DNA of 52,185 nt, from contig CAZJFH010000034.1 in assembly GCA_964545205.1 (NCBI GenBank), positions 1-52,185 of the forward strand, written 5' to 3'. The DNA comes from CAZJFH01 sp964545205 (GTDB lineage Bacteria; Pseudomonadota; Alphaproteobacteria; Rhodospirillales; Magnetospirillaceae). The notes under the pieces are model-generated. The model was not told where the DNA came from, ran no database searches, and worked only from the letters and a program-made list of their open reading frames with translations. The translations under genes were made by a program, and so were the position numbers. Below, piece after piece: positions 26,080-35,218 of this stretch; the stretch's first letter is position 1; every line of letters begins with the position of its first letter.

Positions 26080-27060
26080 ATGCGTGTCACCATCAACGGC
26101 GAGGAGCGGCAGCTGCCCGCCCCGCGCACCCTCGACTCCCTGCTGCGCGAACTCGGCATCGACCCGGCCAAGGTGGCGGTCGAGCGCAACCTCGAGATCG
26201 TGCCGCGCTCGACCTACGCCAAGATCGACGTCGCCGACGGCGACCGCCTGGAGATCGTCCATTTCATCGGCGGCGGCAGCCAGGCCGCCGACGCGGACGG
26301 CTGGGAGGTCGCCGGGCGGCGCTTCACCTCGCGACTGCTGGTCGGCACCGGCAAGTACAAGGACTTCGACGAGACCGCGCGCGCCATCGAGGCCTCGGGC
26401 GCCGAGATCGTCACCGTGGCGGTGCGGCGGGTCAACCTGTCGGACCCGTCGCAGCCGATGCTGGTCGACTACGTCAGCCCCAAGAAGTACACCTTCCTGC
26501 CCAACACCGCCGGCTGCTACACCGCCGACGACGCCGTGCGCACGCTGCGCCTGGCCCGCGAGGCCGGCGGCTGGGACCTGGTCAAGCTCGAGGTGCTGGG
26601 CGACCAGAAGACGCTCTATCCCGACATGGTCGAGACCCTGAAGGCGGCCGAGGCGCTGATCAAGGACGGCTTCCAGGTGATGGTCTACTGCTCGGACGAT
26701 CCGATCATGGCCAAGCGCCTGGAGGAGATCGGCTGCTGCGCCATCATGCCGCTGGCGGCGCCGATCGGCTCGGGGCTCGGCATCCAGAACCCGGTCAACA
26801 TCCGCATCATCATCGAGAACGCCAAGGTTCCGGTGCTGGTCGACGCCGGCGTCGGCACCGCCTCGGACGCCGCCATCGCCATGGAACTCGGCTGCGACGG
26901 CGTGCTGATGAACACCGCCATCGCCGAAGCCAAGGACCCGATCGCCATGGCCCGCGCCATGAAACTGGCGATCGAGGCCGGCCGCCTCGCCTACCGGGCC
27001 GGGCGCATGCCGAAGAAGATGTACGCCGACCCGTCCTCGCCGCTGGCGGGGCTGATCTAG
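26080..27060 (+). CDS. thiSG: Bifunctional sulfur carrier ThiS / thiazole synthase ThiG
   Basis: A 326-residue fusion. Residues 1-66 are ThiS (MRVTINGEERQLP...HFIGGG), ending at Gly64-66 where free ThiS would have its C-terminal Gly-Gly. ThiG follows from about 75, with RLLVGTGKY, the Schiff-base lysine region DLVKLEVLGD, and GVGTASDAAIAMELGCDGVLMNTAIA. The enzyme builds the thiazole of thiamin. This fusion is a known form in some proteobacteria. The start at 26080 has an AGGACGGA site; an in-frame ATG at 26050 lacks one. No TPP riboswitch is seen upstream, and no other thi genes are adjacent. Confidence 0.95.
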   Translation: MRVTINGEERQLPAPRTLDSLLRELGIDPAKVAVERNLEIVPRSTYAKIDVADGDRLEIVHFIGGGSQAADADGWEVAGRRFTSRLLVGTGKYKDFDETARAIEASGAEIVTVAVRRVNLSDPSQPMLVDYVSPKKYTFLPNTAGCYTADDAVRTLRLAREAGGWDLVKLEVLGDQKTLYPDMVETLKAAEALIKDGFQVMVYCSDDPIMAKRLEEIGCCAIMPLAAPIGSGLGIQNPVNIRIIIENAKVPVLVDAGVGTASDAAIAMELGCDGVLMNTAIAEAKDPIAMARAMKLAIEAGRLAYRAGRMPKKMYADPSSPLAGLI

Positions 27061-28154
27061 AACAGCGCCAGCACCTCGGGCGCGACGAACAGCCGGTCGC
27101 GCCCGGCATCGCCGGCCTGCACGACGATGTCGCGCTCGACCAGTTGCCGCACCGCGGCGTTGACCGCCGCCGGCGTACGGCCGGTCGCGGTGACGGCGTC
27201 CCGGACCGTGAATTTCGGATGCAGCAGCGCCCAGGGCACCAGTGCATGGGCGACGGCGTGGGCGCGGATGCCGCGCGTCCGCTCGCGCCAGTCGGCGAGC
27301 ACGGAGTCCAGCCGCTGCAGGCGCCTCAGGTTCGCTTCCGCGGTGCGGCCGATCAGGGTCAGCATCACCCGCGACCAGAACGTGAAGTCGCCGGTGCGGC
27401 GGGCATCGACCATCGCCCGTACATAGGCGTCCTTGTCTTCGTGCACGGCCTCGCCGCAGAAGGCGCAGGAGTTCGCGGTGGCGCCGGCGCGCTCGATCAG
27501 CAGCGGAATCAGCAGCCGGCCGACGCGACCGTTGCCATCATGCAGCGGATGCACATGCTCGAACCACCAATGCGCCAGAACATGGCGAAGCAGCGGCGGC
27601 CGGCCTTGCTCGGCGGCGAAGGCCGCCCAGTCGGCCATGCATTCCGGAACGCGGTCGGGATGGGTGAACAGGAAGAACCCCGCTGGCTCATCGCGGTCGG
27701 CGATGCCATTCGGCAGCCGCTTCCACGCGCCGGCCTCCTGTCGGTGGAACGGATCGCGCGAGCCGGCGAACAGCCGACGATGTATCGCCAACGCCGCGGC
27801 GGCGGGATCGCCCGCGGGGTTCGCGGCCAGGTCGTCGAAGGCCCGCGCGCAGCCGGCGACGATGGCGGCGTCCTCGGGGTCGGGGGCCCGCCGCAGCACG
27901 GACTCGAACTCGAGCAAGTCGCTGAAGGTGGTCGTCGTGCCCTCGGCGTGCGAACTGCGCACCGCGTCGTAGCGCGCGAACAACGTTCCGACCACCCCTG
28001 GCACCGCGAACGTCGACAAAGCGCCGTCGAACGCCTCGACGGCGCGGCGGCACTCCTCCAGCGCCGGCCAGACATCGTCGAGGGGCGGGAATGACGGCTG
28101 CGCCGGCCGGTAGCATCGCCGGCCGCGCGCGTCGACGTCGAAGGTGCCGAACAC
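27057..28154 (-). CDS. Fic-family protein with C-terminal winged helix
   Basis: A 365-residue Fic enzyme that probably AMPylates a protein. The Fic core motif HPLHDGNGRVGR is at 202-213, with the catalytic His. The inhibitory motif S-xxx-E-G (Ser67, Glu71, Gly72) precedes it, making this a class II, self-inhibited Fic. A winged-helix DNA-binding domain occupies the last 70 residues. The GTG at 28154 is preferred: the longer frame would overlap mipZ and would put a palindromic operator inside the coding region. Its stop overlaps the thiSG stop by 4 bases. Target unknown. Confidence 0.85.
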   Translation of the reverse strand: MFGTFDVDARGRRCYRPAQPSFPPLDDVWPALEECRRAVEAFDGALSTFAVPGVVGTLFARYDAVRSSHAEGTTTTFSDLLEFESVLRRAPDPEDAAIVAGCARAFDDLAANPAGDPAAAALAIHRRLFAGSRDPFHRQEAGAWKRLPNGIADRDEPAGFFLFTHPDRVPECMADWAAFAAEQGRPPLLRHVLAHWWFEHVHPLHDGNGRVGRLLIPLLIERAGATANSCAFCGEAVHEDKDAYVRAMVDARRTGDFTFWSRVMLTLIGRTAEANLRRLQRLDSVLADWRERTRGIRAHAVAHALVPWALLHPKFTVRDAVTATGRTPAAVNAAVRQLVERDIVVQAGDAGRDRLFVAPEVLALF

Positions 28155-28168
28155 CGGGAGCCCCGCTA

Positions 28169-28194
28169 TTTCAGGTTTCGTGTAAAACCTAAAA
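28169..28194. promoter_or_regulatory. Palindromic operator candidate upstream of fic
   Basis: AGGTTT (28173-28178) and AAACCT (28185-28190) form a perfect inverted repeat around 6 bases, extended by three further matching pairs outward after one mismatch. It is AT-rich against a very GC-rich background and lies 15-40 bases upstream of the Fic start. The Fic protein has its own winged helix and could bind here. Confidence 0.5.
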
Positions 28195-28230
28195 CAACGC
28201 CACCCTGGCCGCAAGCTTTCAGGCTCGCCC

Positions 28231-29067
28231 CTACGCCGCTCCCGCCTCGGCCAGCTTGGCGTCGGCGATCTTCTGCAGGCCGAGCGCATCGATGATCGTG
28301 CGCAGCTCCTGGCGGGCGGCGACGTGGGACATGGTCAGGTCGAAGCCGTTGCCCTTGTCGCGCAGGTCGAGCAGGGTCAGGCCCTCGAGGAACAGCTCGC
28401 GGTAGATCACGCGCTCGCCGAGGCCGGGCAGCATGCGGCAGCCGACCCGGCGCGACAGCTCGCCCAAGAGCTTCTCGACCTCGCGCTTGTTGCGCGCCTC
28501 GATGTGGCTCATGCGGTTGCGCATGACGATCCAGTCGACGCTGGCGCGCTCGCCGCGCAGCGCCCGCTGCTTCTTGGTGTCCCAGACCATCTCGCTGTAA
28601 TGGCTGGGGCGGACGATGCGCATCGTCTCGGGGTCGACCTTGGCCAGCACGTCGAGGTCGACGAAGCTGTCGTTCATCGGCGTGATCAGCGTGTCGGCGT
28701 AGGAGTGGCCGATGCGCGACAGGTGGTGGTCGGCGCCGGGGGTGTCGATCAGCACGACGTCGTGCGTCGTCGCCAGCCGCGCCAGCACATCGTAGAGCCG
28801 CTGCTGGTCGGCGGCGTGGTCGTCGGTCGGCGGCACCGCCTCGTGGTCGGGCATCGGCAGGCCGGGGCGGGTCTTGTCGGCCTTGCGGCGGCGGTTCTCC
28901 AGGTAGCGGGTCAGCGTCGCCTGGCGGGCGTCGAGGTCGATCGAGCCGACCGACAGGCCCATGCGCAGCAGCGCGACGATCAGGTGCATCGACACCGTCG
29001 ACTTGCCGGTGCCGCCCTTCTCGTTTCCGACCACGATGACATGGGCGCGTTTGACCAGGGTGCTCAT
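28231..29067 (-). CDS. mipZ: Division-plane positioning ATPase MipZ (ParA family)
   Basis: A 278-residue P-loop ATPase. The deviant Walker A KGGTGKST is at residues 17-24, followed by SIDLDARQATLTRYLENR typical of MipZ, Walker B VVLIDTPGAD, and an SYADTLITPMNDSFVDLDVL segment. MipZ forms gradients from the poles with ParB and blocks FtsZ assembly away from midcell in alphaproteobacteria. It overlaps the upstream molybdopterin oxidoreductase by 4 bases (ATGA), so it may be translated with it, an unusual partner. Confidence 0.9.
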   Translation of the reverse strand: MSTLVKRAHVIVVGNEKGGTGKSTVSMHLIVALLRMGLSVGSIDLDARQATLTRYLENRRRKADKTRPGLPMPDHEAVPPTDDHAADQQRLYDVLARLATTHDVVLIDTPGADHHLSRIGHSYADTLITPMNDSFVDLDVLAKVDPETMRIVRPSHYSEMVWDTKKQRALRGERASVDWIVMRNRMSHIEARNKREVEKLLGELSRRVGCRMLPGLGERVIYRELFLEGLTLLDLRDKGNGFDLTMSHVAARQELRTIIDALGLQKIADAKLAEAGAA

Positions 29068-31142
29068 TCAGCCTCCGTCGCTGAGGACTCGTCGCGCCGC
29101 ATCCATACGGCGGTGTCGTGGAAGACCGCGCCGCCGTTGGGCTTGGCCGGCTCGGCGCTGGTCAGGGTGTTGATGCCGCGGCCTTCGGCGAAGGCGGCGT
29201 TGGGCCAGATGCCCTCGACCACCACCGTGCCCTGGACCAGGCCGTCGAACGGCCGGACGTGCACGACCACCGCGCCGCGCTCGTTGCCGAGCCGCGCCCG
29301 CCCGCCCTCGACGAGCCCGAGCGTGGCGCAGTCGGCGGGATGGACCAGCGCCGTCGGGCGCTCGGCACCACGGCGCGAGCCCGGCGTCTCGGTGAAGGTC
29401 GTGTTGAGGAAGTGCCGCGACGGCGCGGTGACCAGCCGGAACGGCCGCTCGGGCGTGGCGGCGTCGACCGCGTCCCACTGGTCGGGCAGCGTCGGCATGC
29501 CGTGGTGGTCGGGGCCGACCGCCGGCCAGTCCGGCGCGAAGCGGAAGCGGCCGGTCGGATTGGGGAAGTCGATCAGGTGGTGCTGGTCCTCGAACGAGCG
29601 GCCGCAATCGACCCAGCGCATCGCATGCGCCTCGTCGGCGCCGGGCAGGTTCGAGGCGCGCAGGGTGGCGTCGATCAGCTCCCATTCCGACATCGCGAAG
29701 CCGGGATGCTCGGCCCCGAGCCGCGCCGCCAGCCCCTGCAGCACACGATGGTTCGACCGTGCCTCGGCGAAGGGCGGGATGACCGCCCTGGCGACCTGCA
29801 GGAAGACATGGCCGCCGGCGGTGTAGAAATCGTCGTGCTCGAGGAAGGTCGTCGCCGGCAGCACCACGTCGGCGAGCTGCGCCGTCTCGGTCATGAACTG
29901 CTCGTGGACGCAGACGAACAGGTCGTCGCGCATCAGCCCGGCGCGCACCTTGGCCGAGTCCGGCGCCACCGCCGCCGGGTTCTGGTTCTGGATCAGCATC
30001 GCCTTGACCGGCGGCCCGCCCTTCAGCGCCTCGGCGTCGCCGGTCAGCACGGGGCCGATGCGCGACATGTCGAGGACGCGGACCTGCGCGTCGCGGGCGT
30101 CGAGGCCCTCGATCAGCGTCTTGTCGAGATCGTGCAGCCCCGAGCCGCTGTACAGCGCGCCGCCGCCCTCGTGCCGCCAGGCGCCGGTGATCGCCGGCAG
30201 GCAGGTCACCGCGTGCAGGGCCACCGCGCCGTTGCGCCCGCGCGCGAAGCCGTAGCCGACGCGCAGGAAGCTGCGCCGGGTCGAGCCGTAGAGCCGCGCG
30301 AAGGCGACGATCTGTTCCGCCGACAGCCCGGTGATGCCGGCGGCCCATTCCGGGGTGCGCTGCTCGAGATGGCGCTCCAGCGCGTCGGCGTCGCGGGTGT
30401 GGCGGCGGATGTAGTCGCGGTCGGCCCAGCCTTCCGCGAACAGGACGTGCATCACCGCGCAGGCCAGGGCGGCGTCGGTGCCGGGGCGCAGGATCAGCGC
30501 CATGTCGGCCTTCTCGGCGGTCGGGGTGCGATAGACGTCGACGACGACCAGCTTGGCGCCGCGCGCCTTCTTCGCCTTGGCGACCCAGTTCATGACGTTG
30601 ACCTGGGTGGCGACCGGATTGCCGCCCCACACCACGATCAGGTCCGATTGCGCCATTTCGCGCGAATCGACTCCGATCTTGGCGCCGACGCCGGCGCGCC
30701 AGCCGGCGTCGGGCAGCGCCGTGCAGATCGTCTCGCCCATGCCGGAATAGCGCATGACGTGGCGCAGGCGCTTGATGCCGTCGCGCTGCACGTGGCCCAT
30801 GGTGCCGGCGTAGTGGTACGGCCACACCGATTCGGCGCCGAAGCCGGCCGCGGCGTCCCGGAACGCCTGCGCCACCAGGTCCAGCGCCGCGTCCCACGGG
30901 ATCGGCTCGAATCTGCCCGAGCCCTTCGGCCCGACGCGGCGCAGCGGCTGGCGCAGGCGCTCGGGGTGGTGCACGCGCTCGGCGTAGCGGGCGACCTTGG
31001 CGCAGATGACGCCGTCGGTGTAGGGCTGCGCGGCGCCGCGCAGGCGTCCGATGCGCCCGTCGCCGTCGCGCTCGACCTCCAGGGCGCAGACGCTGGGGCA
31101 GTCGTGCGGACAGACCGAGGGCAAAACCTGTAGGCTCGACAC
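29064..31142 (-). CDS. Molybdopterin-dependent oxidoreductase (DMSO-reductase superfamily)
   Basis: A 692-residue enzyme. A [4Fe-4S] site is formed by Cys11, Cys15, Cys19 and Cys47 (CPHDCPSVC...GVICAK). The molybdopterin domains follow, with YHYAGTMGHVQ, VVWGGNPVATQVN, and the C-terminal dinucleotide-binding barrel (HPADCATLGLVEGG). No twin-arginine signal is present, so it is probably cytoplasmic. The substrate is not clear; the pattern is that of poorly characterised formate/BisC-like members. The GTG start at 31142 is chosen because upstream residues have no family likeness. Its stop overlaps mipZ by 4 bases. Confidence 0.88.
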   Translation of the reverse strand: MSSLQVLPSVCPHDCPSVCALEVERDGDGRIGRLRGAAQPYTDGVICAKVARYAERVHHPERLRQPLRRVGPKGSGRFEPIPWDAALDLVAQAFRDAAAGFGAESVWPYHYAGTMGHVQRDGIKRLRHVMRYSGMGETICTALPDAGWRAGVGAKIGVDSREMAQSDLIVVWGGNPVATQVNVMNWVAKAKKARGAKLVVVDVYRTPTAEKADMALILRPGTDAALACAVMHVLFAEGWADRDYIRRHTRDADALERHLEQRTPEWAAGITGLSAEQIVAFARLYGSTRRSFLRVGYGFARGRNGAVALHAVTCLPAITGAWRHEGGGALYSGSGLHDLDKTLIEGLDARDAQVRVLDMSRIGPVLTGDAEALKGGPPVKAMLIQNQNPAAVAPDSAKVRAGLMRDDLFVCVHEQFMTETAQLADVVLPATTFLEHDDFYTAGGHVFLQVARAVIPPFAEARSNHRVLQGLAARLGAEHPGFAMSEWELIDATLRASNLPGADEAHAMRWVDCGRSFEDQHHLIDFPNPTGRFRFAPDWPAVGPDHHGMPTLPDQWDAVDAATPERPFRLVTAPSRHFLNTTFTETPGSRRGAERPTALVHPADCATLGLVEGGRARLGNERGAVVVHVRPFDGLVQGTVVVEGIWPNAAFAEGRGINTLTSAEPAKPNGGAVFHDTAVWMRRDESSATEAE

Positions 31143-31308
31143 GGCGACGTCACCAGATGTTGTGCTCGGGCACTGTAGCGCCGCCGCCAGACGGGAAGCA
31201 ACCCCGGCCGCCGCGTTAACGCAGGCTTCACGAAGAGCGGCCGATTCTGCATGGTGCGCCGCCGGAACCGCTCGGCTATCATCCGGCGGCAGTTGCGGAA
31301 GGAAGGAC

Positions 31309-32403
31309 ATGGCCGAACGCATCGACTGCGCCGTGATCGGCGCCGGCGTTGTTGGACTGGCGGCGGCGCGCGCGCTGGCGGCGGCCGGGCGCGAGGTCGT
31401 CGTGCTCGAGGCCGCCGAGGCGATCGGCACCGTGACCAGCGCACGCAACAGCGAGGTCATCCATGCCGGCCTGTACTATCCGACCGGCAGCCTGAAGGCG
31501 CGGCTGTGCGTCGCCGGCAACCGCATGCTGCGCGACTACTGCGCCGGCCACGGCGTCGACCACCGCGTCACCGGCAAGCTGATCGTCGCCACCGACGCGG
31601 CCGAGGAAGCCAGGCTGGAGGCGCTGATGGCGACCGGCACCGCCAACGGCGTGCCGCTGGAATGGCTGAGCGGCAAGGCGGCCATGGCGCTGGAGCCGGC
31701 GCTGTCCTGCACCCGCGCCCTGCTGTCGCCGACCACCGGCATCGTCGACAGCCATGGCCTGATGACCGCCTTGCGCGGCGACGCCGAGGCCGACGGCGCG
31801 ATGATCGCCTTCCAGACGCCGGTGACCGGCGGCGCGGCGGCCGGCGACGGCATCCTGTTGCGCACCGGCGGCGCCGAGCCGATGGAGATCCTCTGCCGCA
31901 GCGTGGTCAACTGCGCCGGCTTCGACGCCCAGACGCTCAGCGCCGGCATCGCCGGGGTCGGCAACGTGCCGCCGCGCCACCTGTGCAAGGGCAACTACTT
32001 CTCGCTGTCGGGCCGGGCGCCGTTCTCGCGCTTGATCTATCCGGTGCCGGTGGCCGCCGGGCTCGGCGTGCATTTCACCCTCGACCTCGGCGGCCAGGGC
32101 CGCTTCGGACCCGACGTCGAGTGGATCGAGCAGGTCGATTACCGCGTCGCGCCGGAACGCGCCAACACCTTCTACGCCGCCATCCGCCGCTACTGGCCCG
32201 GCCTGCCCGACGACGCCCTGCAGCCGGCCTATTCCGGCATCCGGCCGAAGATCCAGGCCCCCGGCGAGCCGGCGCACGATTTCGTGATCCACGGCCCGCG
32301 CGACACCGGCGTGCCGGGATACGTGGCGCTGTACGGCATCGAGTCGCCCGGGCTGACCGCCTGCCTGGCGATCGCCGACCTTGTCGCGGAGGCCCTGGCA
32401 TGA
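31309..32403 (+). CDS. lhgO: FAD-dependent L-2-hydroxyglutarate oxidase-like protein
   Basis: A 364-residue flavoprotein of the DAO family. The N-terminal nucleotide-binding GAGVVGLAAARAL (11-23) and the LhgO/L2HGDH signature TSARNSEVIHAGLYYPTGSLKARLCVAGN (about 43-71) are clear, as is the C-terminal GIESPGLTACLAIADLV. It oxidises a 2-hydroxy acid, most likely L-2-hydroxyglutarate, to the oxo acid. A GGAAGGA site precedes the ATG. Its stop overlaps the start of the next gene (ATGA), indicating co-translation with an exported glycosidase-like protein. Exact substrate is inference. Confidence 0.88.
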   Translation: MAERIDCAVIGAGVVGLAAARALAAAGREVVVLEAAEAIGTVTSARNSEVIHAGLYYPTGSLKARLCVAGNRMLRDYCAGHGVDHRVTGKLIVATDAAEEARLEALMATGTANGVPLEWLSGKAAMALEPALSCTRALLSPTTGIVDSHGLMTALRGDAEADGAMIAFQTPVTGGAAAGDGILLRTGGAEPMEILCRSVVNCAGFDAQTLSAGIAGVGNVPPRHLCKGNYFSLSGRAPFSRLIYPVPVAAGLGVHFTLDLGGQGRFGPDVEWIEQVDYRVAPERANTFYAAIRRYWPGLPDDALQPAYSGIRPKIQAPGEPAHDFVIHGPRDTGVPGYVALYGIESPGLTACLAIADLVAEALA

Positions 32404-33464
32404 CGCTGCCGCGCCTGATCCTGATCCTGAGCCTCGTCGCCGCGGTCGCGGCGCCGGCGGCGGCCCAGGACGCCGGCCTGCTGGCGATCCCCGACCCGCT
32501 GCGCCAGCCGATCGACCCGGCCGCGCCGGCCAAGCCGGAACCGCCCAAACCGGCGCCGGAGCCGGAGGAGGTCTACGAGCCCGATCCGATGTACCGCGAC
32601 GCGATGCGCGAGATCGCGATCGAGATCGCCCGCTACGGCGAGGAGCGCCGTCCGGGCTTCGTCGTCCTGGCCCGCGGCGGCCTGGAACTGCTGCAGGACG
32701 ACGTTTTCGGCAGCCTCGGCGCCGAGATCGACGGTATCGTCGTCGACGGCCTTTATTGCCCGGCCGCGGTTCCGCCCCCCCCGTTCAAGGAACTCAAGCC
32801 GCTGACCCGCGGCGGTTTGCGGCTGCTGTCGCTCGACATCTGCCCGAACGACGTCGCCGCGGCGGACGCCGCCAGGCGGGCCGAGAGCGACGGCGTGCTG
32901 CAATACACCGCGCCCGACAGCCGCGTCGACGCGCTGGCCGGCCGGCCGCCGCACGAGAACGCCGAAGCGGTGACCAGGCTGGACCAGGCCCGGAACGTCG
33001 CCTTCCTGCTCTCGGCGAGCGGCGCTTCGGACGCCACCGACTGGGTGCTCGGTCTGCAGCGGACGAACCACGACCTGCTGGTGATCGATCCGTTCTTCCG
33101 CGGCAAGGCGCTGACCGCCGCCGACGTCGCCTCGCTGCGCCACAAGCGCGTGGGGAGCCGCCGGCTGATCCTCGCCGTGCTGCCGGTGGCGATCGCGCAG
33201 CCGGGCCGGTTCTACTGGAAGGACGAGTGGCTGTCGGCGCCGCCGCCGTTCCTCGAGCCCGATCTTCGCGGGCCGCAGGGCGGCATGTTCGCCCGCTACT
33301 GGGAGCCGGGCTGGAAGGAGATCCTGGGCCGCTACGTCAAGGGCCTGGTCGATCTGGGCTTCGACGGCATCATGCTGGACGGTCTCGGCGCCTTTGCGGC
33401 GTTCGAACCGATCGCTCCGCCTGCCGAAACCGAGGAGAGGAAACCCCGGCAGCCGACGGGCTGA
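32400..33464 (+). CDS. Exported GH114/TM1410-like protein
   Basis: A 354-residue secreted protein. It has a signal peptide (about 1-22, ending AAPAAAQ) and a Pro-rich spacer (about 36-58), then a TIM-barrel-like domain. The C-terminal part, RRLILAVLPVAIAQPGRFYW...GGMFARYWEPGWKEILGRYVKGLVDLGFDGIMLDGLGAF, closely resembles the TM1410/GH114 polysaccharide hydrolase family, where YW-D/E-P-W and GFDGxxLD are hallmarks. The role could be exopolysaccharide cleavage. It is translationally coupled to lhgO, which is unexpected. Function remains inferred. Confidence 0.72.
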   Translation: MTLPRLILILSLVAAVAAPAAAQDAGLLAIPDPLRQPIDPAAPAKPEPPKPAPEPEEVYEPDPMYRDAMREIAIEIARYGEERRPGFVVLARGGLELLQDDVFGSLGAEIDGIVVDGLYCPAAVPPPPFKELKPLTRGGLRLLSLDICPNDVAAADAARRAESDGVLQYTAPDSRVDALAGRPPHENAEAVTRLDQARNVAFLLSASGASDATDWVLGLQRTNHDLLVIDPFFRGKALTAADVASLRHKRVGSRRLILAVLPVAIAQPGRFYWKDEWLSAPPPFLEPDLRGPQGGMFARYWEPGWKEILGRYVKGLVDLGFDGIMLDGLGAFAAFEPIAPPAETEERKPRQPTG

Positions 33465-33616
33465 CGGCGCAGGACGGTCGCCATCGATCGCCAAGGCGCC
33501 TGTCCATCGAAAGTCGCAGGCCGGCCGAGCGGGCGGAGCACGACCTTCGGCGGTCTGGCAGCATTCGGGCCGCCGGTCTTAAGCTGGACCGGGACGCACC
33601 GCGGGAGGACGAGGCG

Positions 33617-35218
33617 ATGCTGCCGCAAGCCGACGGCTACGACGCGCTGTGCCGCGCCTTCCGGTGGCGGATACCGGCACGCTACAATATCGCCGCCGAC
33701 GTCTGCGGCCGGCATGCCGACGGCACCGGCCGCACGGCGCTGATCGTCGAGCACGAGAACGGCCGCATCAGCCGTCATTCCTTCGACGAGCTGGAGCGGC
33801 GCTCGAACCGCCTCGCCAACGCCCTCGCGGCGCTGGGGCTGCGCCGCGGCGACCGGCTGGGCATCCTGCTCGGCCAGTCGGCCGAGACGGCGCTGGCGCA
33901 TCTGGCCGCCTACAAGACCGGCGCCGTGGCGCTGCCGCTGTTCACGCTGTTCGGCGAGGAGGCGCTGGCCTTCCGCCTGGCCGATTCCGGCGCCCGCGCG
34001 GTCGTCACCGACGCCGCCAACCTGCCGAAGCTCGATGCCGTCCGCGCCCGGCTGCCCGAGCTCGGCTTCGTGCTGGCGGTCGGCGGCGGACCCGGCGCGC
34101 TGGACTTCGACCGCGAGCTGGAGAAGGCCGCCGACTCGTTCGCCGCCGCCGACACCGCCGCAGACGACCCGGCGCTGATCATCTACACCTCCGGCACCAC
34201 CGGCAATCCGAAGGGCGCGCTGCATGCCCACCGCGTGCTGCCGGGCCACCTGCCGGGCGTCGAGATGCCGCACGAATTCTTCCCCCAGGCCGGCGACCTG
34301 TTCTGGACGCCGGCCGACTGGGCGTGGATCGGCGGGCTGCTCGACGTGCTGCTGCCGTCCTGGCATCACGGCGTGCCGGTGCTCGCCCACCGGGCGCGCA
34401 AGTTCGATCCCGAGCGCGCGCTCGACCTGATGGCGCGGCACGGCGTGCGCAACGTGTTCATGCCGCCGACCGCGCTGAAGCTGATGCGCCGCGCCGGCGT
34501 GCCGGCCGGACGCGTGCGGCTGCGCAGCCTCGGCTCGGGCGGCGAGACGCTGGGGGCCGAGCTGCTGGACTGGGGGCGCGAGACTTTCGGGGTGACGATC
34601 AACGAGTTCTACGGCCAGACCGAGTGCAACCTGGTCGTCGCCAACTGCGCCGGCATCATGCCCGTCAAACCCGGGTCGATGGGCCGGCCGGTGCCGGGCC
34701 ACGCGGTGGCCGTCGTCGACGGATCCGGCCGCCCCCTGCCCGCCGGCGCGCTGGGCAACATCGCCGTGCGCCGCGGCGACCCGGCGATGTTCCTCGAATA
34801 CTGGAACAACCCCGAGGCCACGGCGACGAAATTCGCCGGCGACTGGCTGCTGACCGGCGACCAGGGTCGCATGGACGCGGACGGCTACCTGTGGTTCGTC
34901 GGCCGCGACGACGACGTCATCACCTCGTCCGGCTACCGCATCGGCCCCGGCGAGATCGAGGACTGCCTGACCCGGCACCCGGCGGTGGCGCTGTCGGCGG
35001 TGATCGGCGTGCCGGATCCGGTGCGGACGGAAGTGGTCAAGGCGTTCGTCGTGCTGCGCCCCGGCTATGCGCCGTCGGACGAACTGGCCGGCGACATCCA
35101 GGAATTCGTCAAGGCGCGGCTGGCGGCGCATGAATACCCGCGCGTCGTCGCCTTCGCCGAAAGCCTGCCGACGACGGCGACCGGCAAGATCATGCGCCGC
35201 GAGCTGCGCGGGCTGTGA
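33617..35218 (+). CDS. Acyl-CoA synthetase (AMP-forming)
   Basis: A 533-residue member of the ANL adenylate-forming family. The P-loop IIYTSGTTGNPKGA is at about 190-203, followed by WTPADWAWIGG, the NEFYGQTECN motif (about 328-337), LTGDQGRMDADGYLWFVGRDDDVITSSGYRIGPGEIE (about 413-449) and the C-terminal catalytic lysine in PTTATGKIMRREL. The overall pattern is close to medium-chain or acetyl-CoA synthetase-like enzymes. A GGGAGGAC site precedes the ATG. It ends exactly where the convergent small gene ends. Confidence 0.92.
   Translation: MLPQADGYDALCRAFRWRIPARYNIAADVCGRHADGTGRTALIVEHENGRISRHSFDELERRSNRLANALAALGLRRGDRLGILLGQSAETALAHLAAYKTGAVALPLFTLFGEEALAFRLADSGARAVVTDAANLPKLDAVRARLPELGFVLAVGGGPGALDFDRELEKAADSFAAADTAADDPALIIYTSGTTGNPKGALHAHRVLPGHLPGVEMPHEFFPQAGDLFWTPADWAWIGGLLDVLLPSWHHGVPVLAHRARKFDPERALDLMARHGVRNVFMPPTALKLMRRAGVPAGRVRLRSLGSGGETLGAELLDWGRETFGVTINEFYGQTECNLVVANCAGIMPVKPGSMGRPVPGHAVAVVDGSGRPLPAGALGNIAVRRGDPAMFLEYWNNPEATATKFAGDWLLTGDQGRMDADGYLWFVGRDDDVITSSGYRIGPGEIEDCLTRHPAVALSAVIGVPDPVRTEVVKAFVVLRPGYAPSDELAGDIQEFVKARLAAHEYPRVVAFAESLPTTATGKIMRRELRGL

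Noticed and set aside
28155..28289. Longer N-terminus of the Fic protein
   Set aside because: It would overlap mipZ, has no family likeness and would place the palindromic operator inside the coding region. The GTG at 28154 is preferred, though not proven.
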